Source: Woeseiaceae bacterium (GTDB taxonomy: Bacteria; Pseudomonadota; Gammaproteobacteria; Steroidobacterales; Woeseiaceae). Taken from it: a stretch of DNA of 64,000 nucleotides. The position numbers and the translations under genes were made by a program. Positions 62,170 through 64,000 of this stretch are shown one piece after another. Numbering within the stretch: the first letter of the stretch is position 1; the number at the start of each line of letters is the position of its first letter. Location of the stretch: NCBI GenBank assembly GCA_029246105.1, contig JAQWOA010000006.1, positions 1 to 64,000 on the forward strand. The letters run 5' to 3'. Below the pieces are notes generated by a model. The model saw only the letters and a list, made by a program, of their open reading frames with translations. It did no database searches and was not told the DNA's origin.

Positions 62170-63183
62170 ATGAATGAATGGATCGATGAACTAGTAGATA
62201 TCGCTGCTGCTGGCGAACGTGCGATTCTTATGACAATTGCTGGTATTCGGGGTAACGCATCACGCGAAATCGGCTCAAAAATGATTGTGACAATGACTCA
62301 TACCGTTGGCTCGATTGGTGGCGGACAACTTGAATATCAGGCCATGCGTATAGCAGTGGGTATGCTCAATGACCAAAAGATGACGCTATTGAGCTTTCCA
62401 GTTAGCTCATCATTAGGTCAAAATTATGACGATATTGTTGAAATTCTTTTTGAACCAATTAGTGATGGATTACCGGGCTGGTTACGTGATCTCAGTACTC
62501 TGCATGGCCAGCGTGAATCGGCGATTATAGCTACCCGGATATCACAAACGAATTCTTCTAAGAATATAGTCACCGCAGATAAAATATTTGGCTCTGATGC
62601 TCCTCAAACTAGCTCTGTGATAGTCAATAGGGCGCGCCAAATACTATTGGAAAGTCCACTTATTATCACGCGAGATGTCCAGGAATTTTATGAACCGGTT
62701 ATTGCATCTAATCTCAATATCGCCGTGTTTGGAGCTGGCCATATAGGTTCATCCGTAGTGGATGCTTTATCGAGTTTAGATTGCAATATTCGATGGATTG
62801 ATAATCGACGAAAGATGTTTCGTGGAGAGCCTAGAAACGTTCGCATAATTGAAGCGAATGATCCTGTGCTAGAGGTAAATGCGATGCCTCGAGATAGTTT
62901 CTATCTTGTGATGACACATAGTCACGCGATGGATTTTGATATTTGTGGCCAGATATTGAGACGCCGTGATGCTCGTTATTGTGGGCTCATTGGTTCAGCG
63001 TCAAAACGTCAACAATTTGAAAAACGCTTCCAAAAGCAAGGGATGTCACAGTCATTAATAGATCAATTAATTTGTCCTATTGGTGTTGATGGAATAAGTG
63101 GCAAAAAGCCTGCTGAGATAGCAGTGGCAGCTGCCGCAGAAATTTTACTGGTCCGCGAACGGATTGTTGCATCCGTCGATTAA
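62170..63183 (+). CDS. xdhC: XdhC-family Mo-hydroxylase maturation protein
   Basis: GERAILMTIAGIRGNASREIGSKMIVTMTHTVGSIGGGQLEYQAM...IAVFGAGHIGSSVVDALSSLDCNIRWIDNRRKMF...YCGLIGSASKRQQFEKRFQKQGMSQSLIDQLICPIGVDGISGKKPAEIAVAAAAEIL. Confidence 0.94.
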   Translation: MNEWIDELVDIAAAGERAILMTIAGIRGNASREIGSKMIVTMTHTVGSIGGGQLEYQAMRIAVGMLNDQKMTLLSFPVSSSLGQNYDDIVEILFEPISDGLPGWLRDLSTLHGQRESAIIATRISQTNSSKNIVTADKIFGSDAPQTSSVIVNRARQILLESPLIITRDVQEFYEPVIASNLNIAVFGAGHIGSSVVDALSSLDCNIRWIDNRRKMFRGEPRNVRIIEANDPVLEVNAMPRDSFYLVMTHSHAMDFDICGQILRRRDARYCGLIGSASKRQQFEKRFQKQGMSQSLIDQLICPIGVDGISGKKPAEIAVAAAAEILLVRERIVASVD

Positions 63184-63248
63184 GGCTATCTCGAAAACTT
63201 ATAGTTATTGAAGTACTAACCTTTATATTACAGGGAAAGAGGCAAGAA

Positions 63249-64000
<752 letters not shown>

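Overview
Protein-coding-dense 64 kb chromosomal window, probably from a (marine) gammaproteobacterium. I saw no rRNA, tRNA, CRISPR array or transposase. Left to right: a partial nicotinamidase with a twin-arginine-like leader; SOS-type umuDC with a perfect LexA box; a roughly 12 kb locus (2493-14588) that looks like a complete upper REDUCTIVE nicotinate pathway; a sugar isomerase/oxidoreductase/ribokinase block; crotonase, MetF-like, DUF5916 and MFS genes; ybiT (ABC-F) and alr; a ZIP / YtkA-like / MauG-type peroxidase block; MOSC, HAD and DAO genes; glcB overlapping modABC; Asp/Glu racemase and D-cysteine desulfhydrase-like genes; a truncated lipoprotein-sorting gene next to pssA; a caa3-like cytochrome oxidase operon; a nucleoside/pyrimidine salvage and catabolism block (deoB, deoA, nupC, cdd, dihydropyrimidinase, NCS1 transporter, beta-ureidopropionase, deoD, PfkB kinase); xdhC; and the C-terminal part of monomeric isocitrate dehydrogenase. 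The nicotinate locus encodes a Mo-hydroxylase, a ferredoxin-dependent 6-hydroxynicotinate reductase, an enamidase, FdxA, ferredoxin-NADP reductase, a MarR regulator and a symporter. It is the best candidate for an under-described system. It includes three genes of unknown function: a UPF0280 (ApbE-like) protein directly downstream of the reductase, and a tandem pair of divergent DUF1185 paralogues. I propose that the UPF0280 protein is a dedicated flavin transferase for the reductase. I also propose that the DUF1185 pair replaces part of the Eubacterium barkeri lower pathway, which is absent here.
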